The notes beneath the pieces are model-generated. The model did not search any database, was not told the DNA's origin, and saw only the letters and a program-made list of their open reading frames with translations. A stretch of 5,772 nt of DNA, taken from positions 1 to 5,772 of the forward strand of contig CAYLNH010000367.1 of NCBI GenBank assembly GCA_964384625.1. The letters run 5' to 3'. Source of the DNA: CAYLNH01 sp964384625 (GTDB taxonomy: Bacteria > Verrucomicrobiota > Lentisphaeria > JABSQK01). Each line of letters opens with the position of its first letter. The first letter of the stretch is position 1. The translations under genes were made by a program, and so were the position numbers. Positions 5,064-5,772 of this stretch are shown piece after piece.

Positions 5064-5699
5064 ATGACAAAATATCGAAACAGACTGCCGGGACGGAAAA
5101 AGAGATTGCGAACGGTCGCCCGCATCGCAATCTTCGTTGTTTCCGCCATTGCCGCCATGGCCAATGACGGCATCCCCTTCGAGTACACGCTGCCGCGTGA
5201 CGGGCGGGTGTCCGCCGGCATTTTTTCCAAAGACGGCGTGCTTCTTCGCACCATCTCGAATGGTGTTCCGATGACTGCCGGCAAGCACACAACGGTCTGG
5301 GACGGCCTCGACCGTAACGGCAAGCCTCTGCCGGCGGGCGAGTACGCGTGGAAGTTGCTCAACTCCCCCGGCATCCAGCCGCACTACCTGATGAATCTCG
5401 GGATCAGCAAGGGCTACTGGCACTGGCCCGGCGCCCATCACGGGCCGCAAGCCGTCGAGGTCTTCGACGGTACCGTCGTGATGGCCGCCGGCATGGTGGA
5501 AGGCAGCCCCCAGTTCGTCGCTCTGGGTCTGACCATTGGTGACGTGAAATGGTACCAGCAATCCACCTCGGGATTCGGTTGGGTCAATCAGATTGTCAAG
5601 GGCGAGAAGGCGCTGTTCACCAACGGCTTCAGTTTCGGCGGCGGGGATTCGGAGATTCAGTTCATGCAGCCGGGAAGCGGCCGCTACATCAACGGTTGA
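5064..5699 (+). CDS. Exported protein with FlgD-type Ig domain and start of a propeller-like region; ends at a possibly premature TGA
   Basis: A 211-residue frame. Residues 1-33 look like a Sec signal peptide: basic start (KYRNRLPGRKKRLR), hydrophobic VARIAIFVVSAIAAMA, cleavage probably after AMA. Residues about 38-100 match the FlgD Ig-like fold, with VSAGIFSKDGVLLRTI and the hallmark VWDGLDRNGKPLPAGEYAWKLL. Residues about 105-211 (AVEVFDGTVVMAAG, FVALGLTIGDVKWYQQ) look like first blades of a beta-propeller or PQQ/NHL-like repeat protein, usually much longer. The frame stops at TGA (5697-5699), but the same frame is then open for 24 codons to the window edge (VASQTGDLRVGAEI...), so this may be a nonsense-mutated or recoded longer gene. 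The ATG at 5064 is chosen because it gives a normal signal peptide; an upstream in-frame GTG at 5025 adds 13 residues that do not fit one. No clear Shine-Dalgarno sequence is seen. Probably in the R3 operon; substrate unknown. Confidence 0.65.
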   Translation: MTKYRNRLPGRKKRLRTVARIAIFVVSAIAAMANDGIPFEYTLPRDGRVSAGIFSKDGVLLRTISNGVPMTAGKHTTVWDGLDRNGKPLPAGEYAWKLLNSPGIQPHYLMNLGISKGYWHWPGAHHGPQAVEVFDGTVVMAAGMVEGSPQFVALGLTIGDVKWYQQSTSGFGWVNQIVKGEKALFTNGFSFGGGDSEIQFMQPGSGRYING

Positions 5700-5772
5700 G
5701 TAGCGTCCCAAACAGGAGACCTTAGGGTCGGCGCGGAAATAACGTCGCATTATTCGGGGCAGACATACCAAC

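Noticed and set aside
5052..5771. Minus-strand open frame (239 codons) opposite the FlgD-Ig protein
   Set aside because: The plus strand has a signal peptide and FlgD-Ig motif; the minus translation has no recognisable domain.

Overview
The window looks like chromosomal DNA of a GC-rich member of the PVC group, most likely Lentisphaerota or a relative (Verrucomicrobiota/Planctomycetota possible). Three things suggest this: a type II secretion-like pseudopilin with the FTLIELLVV...AILAALLLP leader, winged-helix GntR regulators fused to LacI/periplasmic-binding-type sensor domains, and an exported protein with a FlgD-type Ig domain. The placement rests on gene content and memory of these families, not on a search.

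Layout. Minus strand, 1-1250: a GntR/LacI chimeric regulator (R1, 171-1250) whose TGA stop overlaps by four bases (ATGA) the start of a pseudopilin gene that runs off the left edge (1-174). Plus strand, 1528-2335: a two-gene toxin-antitoxin module, with a ribbon-helix-helix antitoxin and a PIN-domain toxin overlapping by 8 bases. Minus strand, 2476-3546: a second regulator (R2), a close paralogue of R1 but with no pseudopilin behind it. Plus strand, 3892-5010: a third, more divergent regulator (R3), followed 53 bases later by a secreted FlgD-Ig/beta-propeller-like protein (5064-5699). Its frame ends at a TGA but stays open beyond it to the window edge.

How the parts may work together. R1 and R2 have the same recognition helix, and their predicted promoters carry the same TACAGTAC core over the -10 box. 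Both could therefore be autoregulated and cross-regulated through one operator family. R1 is tied to a surface or secreted pseudopilin and R3 to an exported protein. This suggests small sense-and-export modules in which a cytoplasmic ligand-responsive repressor controls one envelope-associated product; the ligands are unknown, and sugars are the usual ligands of this sensor fold. The toxin-antitoxin module sits between the two paralogous regulators with its own promoter and palindrome. The non-coding gaps are 1251-1527 (two divergent promoters), 2336-2475 (convergent gene ends) and 3547-3891 (divergent promoters plus a GC-rich cluster of inverted repeats). No RNA genes, CRISPR arrays or insertion sequences were seen.
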